Source: an uncultured Flammeovirgaceae bacterium (GTDB lineage Bacteria; Bacteroidota; Bacteroidia; Cytophagales; Cyclobacteriaceae). From it: 56,652 nt of DNA. Both the position numbers and the translations under genes were made by a program. Shown here in pieces: positions 37,072-45,919 of this stretch. The notes below the pieces were generated by a model. That model was given only the letters and a program-made list of their open reading frames with translations. It had not been told where the DNA came from and did no database searches. How positions within the stretch are numbered: the stretch's first letter is position 1; each line of letters starts with the position of its first letter. The stretch covers positions 1-56,652 of the forward strand of contig CAKZYJ010000521.1 in the NCBI GenBank assembly GCA_937884755.1, written 5' to 3'.

Positions 37072-38115
37072 CTAGGTATAATAATCCCGAAACGCTTGAA
37101 TATTTCGTTCAGCCCCTACGATAATCATGGTGTCGCCAGCTTCAAATTTCAGATCGCCAGGGGGGTTAAACGTAAATCGTTCGGATTGGTGACGAAAGCC
37201 AATAACGGTAGCTCCGGTATGCTGGCGGATGTTGAGCTCCCGTAAGGTTTTGTTTCGGTAGGGTTCCTGGAGCTCCTCAAACATGATATCCTCTAATTTG
37301 AGACTATTAGTGCCAGCGCCCGATAGAATATTTAGAAACTCAATCACCGAGGGTTGGGTAATGAGGCGGGCCATATGTACTCCGCCAATGGCATCGGGCA
37401 TTACAACTTGATTGGCACCCGCTCGGTATAATTTTTTTTCGGCACTTTCCTCTGAAGCTCTAGCAATAATTTTTACGTTAGGATTCAGTTCTCGGGCAGT
37501 AAGGGTGATAAATACGTTGTCGGCATCGCGGGGTAGGGTAGTGATAATCGCTTCCGCTCGCTCAATTCCAGCGGATATAAGTACCTCATCGGTAGTGGCA
37601 TCGCCAATTACGTATTGGAAGTTTTCAGTATCAGCGTACTGCTCAACTGATTCAGATTTAAGCTCAACGACTACGAACGGACGTTGACTTTTTTCCAGTT
37701 CTTCACAGGTGCGGGAGCCGTTGCGTCCCATACCGCACACGATAATATGATTTTTTAGTCTATCCACTTTACGACCAATGGTGAAGCGTCGGTACAATTC
37801 GGCAAATTCTCCTTCTACAAAGTAGGAGGTGATGGTACCAACTGCGTACGCAAATATTCCTAAATTAATGATAATATAGAAGCTAGTAAAGATACGACCA
37901 TTATCGGACAGTTCGCGTACTTCGGTAAACCCTACCGTAGATAGCGTAATGACGGTCATGTAGAAAGCATCAATGGCATCGTAGTCTTCAATCAGCGTAT
38001 AACCTAACTGCCCAATGACTAGGCTAGCCATCAATAATAATAAACCAAAACTAAGCCGATTAATAATCAGCTCTTTAGTACCATGAATGTAAGTGCGCCA
38101 GGATTTACCGAACAT
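37072..38115 (-). CDS. Two-TM potassium channel with RCK (TrkA-N/TrkA-C) domains
   Basis: From the ATG at 38115 (a TTG two codons upstream is less likely), this 347-aa protein has two membrane helices with a pore loop and selectivity filter TLSTVGFTEV, then a Rossmann TrkA-N domain (HIIVCGMGRNGSRTCEELEK) and a TrkA-C domain near the C-terminus. The filter has GF instead of the classical GYG, as in some MthK relatives, which may alter selectivity. It should be a ligand-gated K+ channel in the inner membrane, opened by Ca2+ or nucleotides through the RCK ring. Confidence 0.9.
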   Translation of the reverse strand: MFGKSWRTYIHGTKELIINRLSFGLLLLMASLVIGQLGYTLIEDYDAIDAFYMTVITLSTVGFTEVRELSDNGRIFTSFYIIINLGIFAYAVGTITSYFVEGEFAELYRRFTIGRKVDRLKNHIIVCGMGRNGSRTCEELEKSQRPFVVVELKSESVEQYADTENFQYVIGDATTDEVLISAGIERAEAIITTLPRDADNVFITLTARELNPNVKIIARASEESAEKKLYRAGANQVVMPDAIGGVHMARLITQPSVIEFLNILSGAGTNSLKLEDIMFEELQEPYRNKTLRELNIRQHTGATVIGFRHQSERFTFNPPGDLKFEAGDTMIIVGAERNIQAFRDYYT

Positions 38116-38504
38116 AGACAAAATAGGTATTTATCTATTCGCTGCTAAAGTAATGAGATAGGAATATTTCTGGATACGTTACTACAAAAAAATTATAGGC
38201 ATGAAAGAGTGTGATAAAAGTAAAGTATACTTAAAAAGTACAATTTGTTGTCTTATAAATCACTCTGTATTTAAGCGTTTTGCAACTGAACAAAATCCTA
38301 ATTCTATAATGTCGGCTCCCTTTCGTCATCTATAAATAATCAGTAATTATTCTACATATGTTTAAAAAATAAGTGTATTATAGCTGTAGTTTTCTACAAT
38401 CTTTAATTAGGACTTTGTGATCAACTATGGGATAGTAAGAATTACTTCTCGCGACCTGTGGTTGGCACAGTTTTGGCAAACAGTTGGGAAAGTCGCAATA
38501 ATTT
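38116..38504. other. 389-bp divergent spacer with a sigma-54-type promoter
   Basis: This non-coding AT-rich stretch lies between the divergent channel and DUF4783 genes. The only feature I can support is the -24/-12 promoter at 38463-38478 (listed separately). No open frame of note is seen. Confidence 0.55.
38463..38478 (+). promoter_or_regulatory. Candidate sigma-54 (-24/-12) promoter for the DUF4783 gene
   Basis: TGGCACAGTTTTGGCA fits the sigma-54 pattern TGGCAC-N5-TTGCA with GG and GC in exact phase (one mismatch, TG for TT). It is followed 26 bp later by the ATG at 38505, giving a leader of ~15 nt. Confidence 0.6.
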
Positions 38505-38912
38505 ATGATTTATTTGTGTAGAAAAGCATTGTTGTGGTTAACACTTAGCCTGTTGGTGGGAAGCCTTCAGCCGCTACAGGCGCAGGCTGACGTGATTAAC
38601 AGTGTACGCGATGCTTTGAAGTCTGGAAGTTCCCGCGAGCTTAGCAAATACCTGAATAACACCGTTGAAATCAGTATTAACGGAGAAAAAGCAAGCTATA
38701 GCCGAAACCAAGCTGAGTTTGTGCTGAAGGACTTTTTTACTAAGTATCCCCCGCAGGATTTCCGATACGTACATCAGGGTTCTTCTAAAGAAGGGTTAAA
38801 GTATACCGTTGGTACATTCGTTCATGAACGAGGTGAATTTCGGGTGTTCATGCTTATTAAGCAGTTCGGTGGAACCTACCTGGTTGATAAAATTGACTTC
38901 AACCGGGAATAG
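38505..38912 (+). CDS. DUF4783 domain protein, secreted
   Basis: This 135-aa protein has a signal peptide (residues 1-26, LLWLTLSLLVGSLQPLQAQA) and then the DUF4783 fold, an NTF2-like alpha+beta barrel (ADVINSVRDALKSGSSRELS, YLNNTVEISINGEKASYS, TYLVDKIDFNRE). It is found next to nucleotide or cell-envelope genes in Bacteroidota; the function is unknown. A sigma-54-type promoter lies directly upstream, suggesting control by an enhancer-binding protein. Confidence 0.85.
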   Translation: MIYLCRKALLWLTLSLLVGSLQPLQAQADVINSVRDALKSGSSRELSKYLNNTVEISINGEKASYSRNQAEFVLKDFFTKYPPQDFRYVHQGSSKEGLKYTVGTFVHERGEFRVFMLIKQFGGTYLVDKIDFNRE

Positions 38913-38925
38913 TACAAATACGCAG

Positions 38926-41556
38926 CTAGCCAAAAGCGGTACTGATCATCTCCTTAGCTTCTTCCAATACTTTATCTAATCCGTTTACGTCTTTTCCGCC
39001 AGCAGTAGCAAAGAATGGCTGACCGCCGCCACCGCCCTGATTGTGTTTGGCCAGTTTCTTTATCATTTGCCCTGCTTGCAGATAGTGTGACTGGGTGAAT
39101 TTCTCGTCTACTACCACGGCAATCTGTGGTTTATCATTGATATTAGCGGCCAAAACCATTACCAAGGCGTCTACCTGATTTTTCAAGTTGAAGGCGAGTT
39201 GTTTGAGCATATCAGCTTGAGGCAGGCTGACTTTTTCGGTAATTACTTGCGCTCCGTTCACGGAATAAGCCTTGTCAATCAGTTCTTGCTTGATACCAGC
39301 TGCTTTCTCCTGTTGGAGACTCTCAATTTGCTTCTGTAATTGGTTTCTTTCTGATAACAATCCGTCCACGGCCTTTTGCAGATCACGCGGGTTCTTCAGG
39401 GTTTCTTTAATACTGGATAATAATCCTTCCTGTTCTCGGACATGGGTTTCGGCAGCTAAACCCGTGATGGCTTCAATGCGGCGCACTCCGGCGGCTACTG
39501 AGCCTTCAGAAATAATCTTAAAGAACCCCAAATGCCCGGTGGCGGGAACATGTGTTCCGCCGCAGAGTTCCACCGAAAAATCACGGTCGAAGACAATAAC
39601 CCGAACTTCTTCCCCGTATTTCTCGCCAAACAGCGCCATGGCTCCCATTGCTTTAGCTTCATCAATGGGGGTTTTTCGTAACTCCTCCAGCTGGATATTC
39701 TTTCGGATTCGCTCATTTACCATTTGCTCAACCTGCTGGATTTCTTCTTTAGTCATACGGGAGAAGTGGGAAAAATCGAATCGCAGTAGCTGATCGTTTA
39801 CCAGGGATCCTCTCTGTTGCACGTGATCACCCAATACCTGACGGAGGGCGGCGTGCATCAAATGCGTAGCGCTATGATTGTTCTGTGTATACTGGCGTTT
39901 CTTACTGTCCACGACACACTGAAAAGTTGCATCCAAATTAGTAGGCAACTTCTTGGTGAAGTGAACAATCAGGTCATTCTCTTTTTTGGTATCGAAGATA
40001 AAAACATGTTCTCCATTGGTCTCCAAAACTCCAGTATCGCCTACTTGCCCACCACCTTCTGCATAAAAAGGGGTTTTGTCCAATACCAACTGATAGTAAG
40101 AAGACTTCTTTTCTTGTATCTGCCGGTACTTCACAATTTTGGCTTCAGTGGTAAGGGTATCGTAACCCACAAATTTTGTGTCAGTACCATCAAGAAGCAC
40201 TGACCAGTCTCCGGTATCGGAGGCAGTGGCAGCTTTGGAGCGGTCTTTTTGCTTTTGCATTTCTCGCTCAAAGGTGGCCTCGTCTACGGTGTAGCCGCTT
40301 TCCCGGGCAATGAGGGCTGTTAGATCAAACGGAAAACCGTAGGTATCATACAACTCGAAAGCCACTTCACCAGGAATAGATTTTTTATCCTGGTATTCTC
40401 CCTTTATCTGATCCAACTTACGCAATCCTACGTCTAGCGTACGCAAAAATGAAGTTTCCTCTTCCTGAACAACTTTGCTAACAAAATCCCGCTGCTTCTT
40501 TAGTTCAGGAAAAATATCAGAAAACTGCTCAGCTAAAGTTGGAATCAAGGAATACAGAAAGGGCTCTTACAATTCTAGAAAGGTGTACCCGTAACGTACT
40601 GCCCGGCGTAAGATGCGGCGAATTACGTAGCCTGCTTTGTTATTAGAAGGTAATTGCCCGTCAGAAATAGTAAAGGCGATTGCCCTGATATGGTCAACAA
40701 TTACCCGAATGGCAATATCGGTTTCCCGGCTGTCGCCGTAGCGCACATCTGCTTTCTGACTAACCAACTCGATCAATGGCGAGAAAACATCAGTATCGTA
40801 GTTAGATTGCTTGTTTTGAATGGCCATCGCTAGCCGTTCAAAGCCCATTCCGGTATCAATATGCTTAGCGGATAAGGAGTGTAAATCGCCTGAAGCTTGC
40901 CGGTTGAACTGCATGAACACCAGGTTCCAGATTTCTACTACCAGCGGATGATCCTGGTTAACCAGCTTTCTTCCTAGTGTTTTATCTATTTCATCTTGCG
41001 GACGTAAGTCTATGTGGATTTCCGAACAGGGGCCGCAGGGACCAGTGTCTCCCATCTCCCAGAAATTATCTGCTTTAGAACCTAACAAGATCCGATCTTC
41101 ATCAATAATCCCTTTCCAGTAATCGTAGGCTTCCTGATCTACTGGGAGCTTGTCCTGCTCGTCGCCCCCGAAAACTGAAGCGTAAAGCCGGTCTTGGGGC
41201 AGTTTATACACTTCGGTTAGTAGTTCCCAAGCCCAGGCAATGGCCTCCTGCTTAAAGTAGTCGCCAAACGACCAGTTGCCCAGCATTTCGAACATGGTGT
41301 GGTGGTAGGTATCTAACCCTACCTCTTCTAAATCGTTATGTTTACCAGACACCCGCAAACATTTCTGACTATTGGCCGCGCGGGAGTAAGGTGCTGGCTT
41401 GTTTCCCAGAAAAAAGTCTTTAAACTGGTTCATTCCGGCATTTGTAAACATTAGGGTGGGATCATCTTTGTTTACAATAGGTGCCGAGGGGACGAACTGG
41501 TGTTGTTTTTGTTTAAAAAATTCAATGAATGCCGAACGTATTTCCTTAGAGGTCAT
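38926..41556 (-). CDS. alaS: Alanine--tRNA ligase AlaS, interrupted by an in-frame TAA
   Basis: The gene spans 876 codons. Residues 1-329 hold the class II catalytic domain ([46 protein letters not shown]) and part of the tRNA-binding domain up to [17 protein letters not shown]. Codon 330 (40569-40567) is TAA. In the same frame follow [15 protein letters not shown], the editing domain ([31 protein letters not shown]) and C-Ala ([16 protein letters not shown]). The residue lost is Lys or Gln in relatives, one base from TAA. No decay is seen after the stop. Reinitiation at TTG 40548 would give separate 329- and 540-aa proteins, as AlaRS is split in Nanoarchaeum. It is divergent from the M23 gene. 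Confidence 0.92.
40567..40569 (-). other. In-frame TAA within alaS
   Basis: The minus-strand codon order is CTA GAA TTG TAA GAG CCC TTT. The frame is open for 329 codons before and 546 codons after, and the flanking residues (TFLEL / EPFLYSL) match AlaRS continuously. Confidence 0.95.
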
Positions 41557-41703
41557 AGAATGCGATGTTTTGGGTATTCAAAAGGTCCTATTATTGGTAG
41601 AATACAATAATTTGTACCTTTTGTAGACTTTTTGGCCGTAAAAGATGTTAAAAAGACAGCAAATTGCAAAAGTAAAACGAAAAGCTATTCATAAGTACTA
41701 CTT

Positions 41704-42678
41704 ATGGCAAAAATAAAATACTATTACGATACGGAAACGTGCAAGTACGAACGGGTGAGGGTAAGCCGATGGGATGTACTGCTGAATATTTCAGGGTTTG
41801 TCGTATTGGTATTAGTAGCCGGAATCAGCCTAGTAATTATCTTCGATACCTACTTTGAGTCCCCCAAAGCCGCTCGACTAAAGAAAGAAAACGAAGAGCT
41901 TACATTTTACTACGACATGTTAAGCAAAGATATGGAGCGAGCTAATGAAATGCTTCAATCATTGCAAGAGAGAGACAACAACGTATATCGTACTATTTTT
42001 GAAGCTGAGCCGATTCCGCTCTCGGTACGTAATGCCGGGGTTGGCGGGGTAGACCGCTACAACGATTTGTTAGAAAACGGCTTGGAGCGGGAGGAAATCA
42101 TTCTGAGTACCTTCCAGCGAATTGATCAGTTAAAACGGCAACTCTACATTCAGACTAAGTCTTACGATGATCTACTAACGATGGCCGATAGTAAATCGGA
42201 AATGTTAGCCACACTTCCGGCTATTCAGCCAGTATCTAACAAAGAGTTACGACGCTTGGCTTCAGGTTTTGGGATGCGAGTGCACCCCATCTATAAGGTA
42301 AAAATGATGCATCCGGGCGTTGACTTTTCCGCTCCGCAAGGTACTCCGGTTTATGCTACTGGCGGAGGGAAAGTAAAACAGGTGAAAAGCTCATTTACTG
42401 GCTACGGAAAGCAGGTGATTATCGACCACGGTTATGGTTACTTAACCCGCTATGCCCACTTGCAGGATTTCAACGTAAAGGTAGGGCAGGAGGTAGAACG
42501 TGGCCAGTGTATTGGTTACGTGGGAAACACCGGAACTTCAACTGCACCTCACCTACACTATGAGGTATTTAAAGACGATGAGCGGGTCAATCCTATCTAC
42601 TATTTCTACCAGGATATTACTGCTGAAGAATACGAGATACTAGTACAACTGGCTTCAATCGAGAACCAATCTCTTTAA
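41704..42678 (+). CDS. M23-family peptidoglycan metallopeptidase, membrane-anchored
   Basis: This 324-aa protein has one N-terminal membrane helix (residues ~25-49), a coiled coil (~55-100) and a C-terminal LytM/M23 domain with the zinc motifs MMHPGVDFSAP (HxxxD) and APHLHYEV (HxH). It acts in the periplasm to cleave peptide cross-links or to activate amidases. It is divergent from alaS with a 147-bp spacer, a conserved neighbourhood in Bacteroidota. The catalytic residues are intact. Confidence 0.93.
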   Translation: MAKIKYYYDTETCKYERVRVSRWDVLLNISGFVVLVLVAGISLVIIFDTYFESPKAARLKKENEELTFYYDMLSKDMERANEMLQSLQERDNNVYRTIFEAEPIPLSVRNAGVGGVDRYNDLLENGLEREEIILSTFQRIDQLKRQLYIQTKSYDDLLTMADSKSEMLATLPAIQPVSNKELRRLASGFGMRVHPIYKVKMMHPGVDFSAPQGTPVYATGGGKVKQVKSSFTGYGKQVIIDHGYGYLTRYAHLQDFNVKVGQEVERGQCIGYVGNTGTSTAPHLHYEVFKDDERVNPIYYFYQDITAEEYEILVQLASIENQSL

Positions 42679-43135
42679 GTAAAAATGAGTTTGACGAGAA
42701 ACTGTTGGTTGAAACAGTATCTTATAGCAAACTCTCTAAAGAGATAGAGCTATCCGTAATTTCTGTTTGCAAAACACTTATAATGATACCTTTACGTTAG
42801 GTAACACGCCAAAGCTAACGAGAAGACCAAAGTAAAGGTTTCTTAGCTCCTCAATAAAGTATTGACTTTGTGGGGAAACCAAGTTGTCTATGATTACTTC
42901 GTAATCTAATAAACTTTCCCTGTCGGTTATCAGACGATTTGAAACTGCGAGTAGCATACCAATTGTAAAACCTTCGTTGAAACAGTAGTACTGAGTATTA
43001 GATGTACTCAATACGGTTTTTGCCTATTTCGCAACAAATAATGTTGGCTTCACAACATCACCCTGATTTACCTCAGAAATAACTCCCACCTTGCCCCGGT
43101 AAATCAACTATTTAATCTTGTAAATTTCTAGTATT
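42679..43135. other. 457-bp region with small remnant-like frames
   Basis: On the plus strand up to 42799 a frame reads FDEKLLVETVSYSKLSKEIE and resembles a helix-turn-helix fragment. On the minus strand a 77-81-codon frame (42778-43026) is preceded by a TAG and another open piece (LIYRGKVGVISEVNQGDVV). These look like decayed genes; no function is recognised. Confidence 0.35.
42778..43011 (-). CDS. Possible 77-aa hypothetical protein or remnant
   Basis: The frame has only a TTG start at 43011 and a TAG in frame at 43024-43026. The peptide (YYCFNEGFTIGMLLAVSNRL, then YFIEELRNLYFGLLVSFGVL) has protein-like composition with a hydrophobic C-terminal part. No homology is recognised; it may be the 3' part of a broken gene. 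Confidence 0.3.
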   Translation of the reverse strand: MSTSNTQYYCFNEGFTIGMLLAVSNRLITDRESLLDYEVIIDNLVSPQSQYFIEELRNLYFGLLVSFGVLPNVKVSL

Positions 43136-43558
43136 ATGAAGATGATGTTAATGGTTTTAGTGGCAATGATGACCAGTTACAAAGTACCCAATGAGAAGGC
43201 ACCAAAAGATGCAGTGGAAGCTGCCAAAGACTTTGTAAAGTTTGTTGATGAAAATGACGCTACGAGTTTAGAACAAGTCTTGCATCCCGAAATGATGCAG
43301 TTCGCTAAAATTGGCGACAAGTTAATGCCCTTTAAAGGAAGGGACTTCGTTAAAATGGTAGCTGATAAAAAACTGGGTGGTACTCCCCGAGAAATTAGTG
43401 TAAAAAATGCCCAAGTGATACGAGGCGAGACGGTGGATGTTAAACTGCAAGCAGTTAGTCATGAGTATGATTTTATGTATCAAATTTCCTTAGCCAAGGA
43501 AGCCGAAAAATGGTTGGTGGTAACCGTATTGTCCGATATCAAACCAATCAAAGAATGA
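43136..43558 (+). CDS. NTF2-like (SnoaL-like) secreted protein
   Basis: This 140-aa protein has a short hydrophobic start (MKMMLMVLVAMMTSY, a weak signal peptide) and then an NTF2-like cone fold: AKDFVKFVDENDATSLEQVL, HPEMMQFAKIGDKLMPFKGR, and the strands VKLQAVSHEYDFMYQISLAK. It is similar to lumazine-binding-like/NTF2 proteins of Bacteroidota. The ligand is unknown. Its stop overlaps the next ATG (ATGA at 43555), so it is translationally coupled to the DOMON gene. Confidence 0.78.
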   Translation: MKMMLMVLVAMMTSYKVPNEKAPKDAVEAAKDFVKFVDENDATSLEQVLHPEMMQFAKIGDKLMPFKGRDFVKMVADKKLGGTPREISVKNAQVIRGETVDVKLQAVSHEYDFMYQISLAKEAEKWLVVTVLSDIKPIKE

Positions 43559-44052
43559 AGAAACTGATGCTCTTAGTAACCTCCTGCATTGCCTATTCTG
43601 CACAGGCTCAAATGGAGTTATCGGTGAGCGGCATGAGTTGGAAATGCAACCGAGATGGTGATTCTTTAGTGATGGAATTACGAGCCCCCTCCCAAGGCTG
43701 GGTGGGGGTTGGGTTTAATCAGGATAATAACATCGTGCGGAGTGATTTGCTTTTATTTCACGTTGTGGACGGTCAAGAAGAAAGTACTGATTTGTATGTG
43801 CAAGGTATTGGCAATCCTAAAACAGACGAATCGTTAGGAGGCAGTCACGACATTGAGGTTCTTGACTTCAGCGAAACCAACCGTGGAACCTACATTAAAT
43901 TCCGTCGCTTATGGAAGGGGAAAGATGTATATGACTACCGACTGAAAAATGGTGAAGCTTTTTGGCTAATATTGGCCTACTCCACGCACGATGAATTTGA
44001 GCATCATTCTAGAATGAGGCAGCACGAAAAAGTTGTATTCAATGTAGAATAA
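43555..44052 (+). CDS. Secreted DOMON-domain protein
   Basis: From the ATG at 43555 (not the upstream 43510) this 165-aa protein has a signal peptide ending AYSAQAQ and a DOMON domain: SVSGMSWKCNRDGDSLVMEL, APSQGWVGVGFNQDNNIVRS, DLLLFHVVDGQEESTDLYV. DOMON domains bind heme or sugars; there is a Met in MSWKC and His in FHVV and ESLGGSHDIEV as possible heme ligands, unproven. It is coupled to the NTF2 gene upstream (ATGA) and 1 bp from the LytS gene downstream. Confidence 0.82.
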   Translation: MKKLMLLVTSCIAYSAQAQMELSVSGMSWKCNRDGDSLVMELRAPSQGWVGVGFNQDNNIVRSDLLLFHVVDGQEESTDLYVQGIGNPKTDESLGGSHDIEVLDFSETNRGTYIKFRRLWKGKDVYDYRLKNGEAFWLILAYSTHDEFEHHSRMRQHEKVVFNVE

Positions 44053-44053
44053 T

Positions 44054-45112
44054 ATGGTGAAGTTTAACCAAAAATTCTGGCTTTATAATTTATTGGTTTG
44101 GTCAGTGGTTTCCGTTTTTACGGCTACTCAACTGCACCTTAAATCCCTGCAATCAGGTCAGGCCAGTAGTTGGTTAAGCATTTTTTGGGTACAATTAGCC
44201 GTATGGTGGGTGTGGGCATTGATCACACCCATCGTTTTTATGCTTGCCGGGAAATTCAGAATTGGGAAGGAAAGTTATAGTAATTCCTTCGTTTTACTTT
44301 TCATATCCGTCGGATTAGTATTAATGTATTTGGGCATCTATACTATCATTTGGTTATTGGCTACGTCCGGCACCGCAAGCTGGGAAAGCTTTAACAATTT
44401 GTACCAGATACTCTTTGTCAATCTTTTTCATTGGCACTTTTTTATATGCATGGCCATTATCGCCGTGGTTCACGCCTACACTTATTACAAAGATTCAGAA
44501 GCGGAGAGAATCAGGGGTGTTCAGCTAGAAAAAGACTTAGTAAGTAACCAGCTTCGAGTGCTGAAAATGCAACTACAACCCCACTTTCTTTTCAATACAT
44601 TGAACAGTATCGTTAGTGCCATTCACCAGCAAAAAACCGAAGTCGCCAGTGAAATGACCACGGGATTAAGTGAGTTGTTACGCATTTCGCTAAATGAAAA
44701 CGGACGACCCGTTGTATCTTTAGCGGTAGAGTTGAATTACGTGCAAAAGTATTTGCAGATAGAACAGCGTCGGTTTAAAAATTCTAAGGTAGTTTACGAA
44801 ATACAGGAGGAGGCACTGCAAGTGGAGGTGCCCAATTTCTTTTTGCAACCGGTAGTCGAGAATGCCGTGAAGCACGGTATTGCTAAAAACGTAGGAGCGC
44901 AATTATTAAAAATAAGTGCTCGAGTTGTTCCTACTGATCAACTACAAATTGATGTTTATAATGAAGGCCCGCCCCTCGTCCAAAAAGAGGGTGGAATTGG
45001 ACTTCAAAACGTAAAACAAAGATTATATTCCCACTACGGTGATACCGCTGAACTAAAGTTGTACAATTTGAACAAGGGGGTAAATACCCAAATGAATCTT
45101 CCTGCTTCATGA
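44054..45112 (+). CDS. LytS-type sensor histidine kinase
   Basis: This 352-aa protein has four N-terminal membrane helices (about residues 9-135) with no large external domain, then a His_kinase (PF06580-type) module with the phospho-acceptor His177 in LQPHFLFNTLNSIVSAIH and a HATPase domain (FFLQPVVENAVKHGIAKNVG, GIGLQNVKQRL). The stop overlaps the ATG of the LytTR gene, so the two form a coupled two-component system. The signal is probably sensed through the membrane domain, with help from the DOMON/NTF2 proteins possible. Confidence 0.92.
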   Translation: MVKFNQKFWLYNLLVWSVVSVFTATQLHLKSLQSGQASSWLSIFWVQLAVWWVWALITPIVFMLAGKFRIGKESYSNSFVLLFISVGLVLMYLGIYTIIWLLATSGTASWESFNNLYQILFVNLFHWHFFICMAIIAVVHAYTYYKDSEAERIRGVQLEKDLVSNQLRVLKMQLQPHFLFNTLNSIVSAIHQQKTEVASEMTTGLSELLRISLNENGRPVVSLAVELNYVQKYLQIEQRRFKNSKVVYEIQEEALQVEVPNFFLQPVVENAVKHGIAKNVGAQLLKISARVVPTDQLQIDVYNEGPPLVQKEGGIGLQNVKQRLYSHYGDTAELKLYNLNKGVNTQMNLPAS

Positions 45113-45870
45113 AAAATACTATTTCAGTGGCAATCATTGATGACGAATCGGACGCTCGTTCGCTGGTGAAACTTCACCTGGAACGGCATAGCCACTTAGC
45201 GTTAATCGGAGAAGCAGAGGATGGAGTAGAAGCCCAAAAATTGTTGAAAGACCTCCAGCCTGATTTAGTCTTTTTGGACATACAAATGCCCGGTTATAAT
45301 GGAATAGAAGTCTTAAAACGGATAGTCAATATTCCCCATGTCATCTTTATAACGGCCTACGATGATTTTGCGGTGAAAGCCTTTGAATTGAATGCGATAG
45401 ACTATTTGCTGAAACCCTTTACGGCCCAAAGGTTTGACCAGGCAGTTTCGCGGGCCACCAACCGTTTAGCTGCTCCCATCACTCAGGAAGTTGTCCACCA
45501 ATTGATCGGTCAATTTAATTTGAAAAGTAAAACTACTTATCTACAGCGATTACCCTACAAGCATCGCAATGTCACGGAATACATAGATACGAACCAAATA
45601 CTGTTCATAAAATCGGCTAACCAGTATGTTGAGGCTTATGTAAAAGATCGGAAATATTTGATTAGGCAAAGTCTAGATCATCTGGAGAAGCAATTATCCC
45701 CAGAGGTCTTCATCAGAATTCATCGTTCGGTAATAGTACGCTTGTCTTCCGTAAAAGCAATTCAGCAAGATGAGTTTAGGCACTACCAGGTGATTTTACA
45801 CTCCGGTGAAACTTTACCCCTCAGCCAAGTAAGAAAGCCATTGTTAGTAGCGAAATTGAATGCTGAATAA
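45109..45870 (+). CDS. LytTR-family response regulator
   Basis: This 253-aa regulator has a receiver domain with acidic pocket (AIIDDESDAR), phospho-acceptor Asp57 in LVFLDIQMPGYNG and Lys in YLLKPFTAQRF, followed by a LytTR DNA-binding domain (ILFIKSANQYVEAYVKDRKY, IRIHRSVIVRLSSVKAIQQD). It is the output partner of the preceding LytS kinase, overlapping by 4 bp. Targets are unknown; autoregulation of the operon is likely. Confidence 0.93.
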   Translation: MKNTISVAIIDDESDARSLVKLHLERHSHLALIGEAEDGVEAQKLLKDLQPDLVFLDIQMPGYNGIEVLKRIVNIPHVIFITAYDDFAVKAFELNAIDYLLKPFTAQRFDQAVSRATNRLAAPITQEVVHQLIGQFNLKSKTTYLQRLPYKHRNVTEYIDTNQILFIKSANQYVEAYVKDRKYLIRQSLDHLEKQLSPEVFIRIHRSVIVRLSSVKAIQQDEFRHYQVILHSGETLPLSQVRKPLLVAKLNAE

Positions 45871-45919
45871 AGGAGGAAATAATTAGAAACTAACCACTTA
45901 ACTTCAGGTTGATTATCAG

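Noticed and set aside
39272-39793. Long open frame (173 codons) on the plus strand inside alaS
   Set aside because: It is antisense to conserved AlaRS editing-domain sequence, and its Ser/Arg-rich composition is that of a shadow frame.
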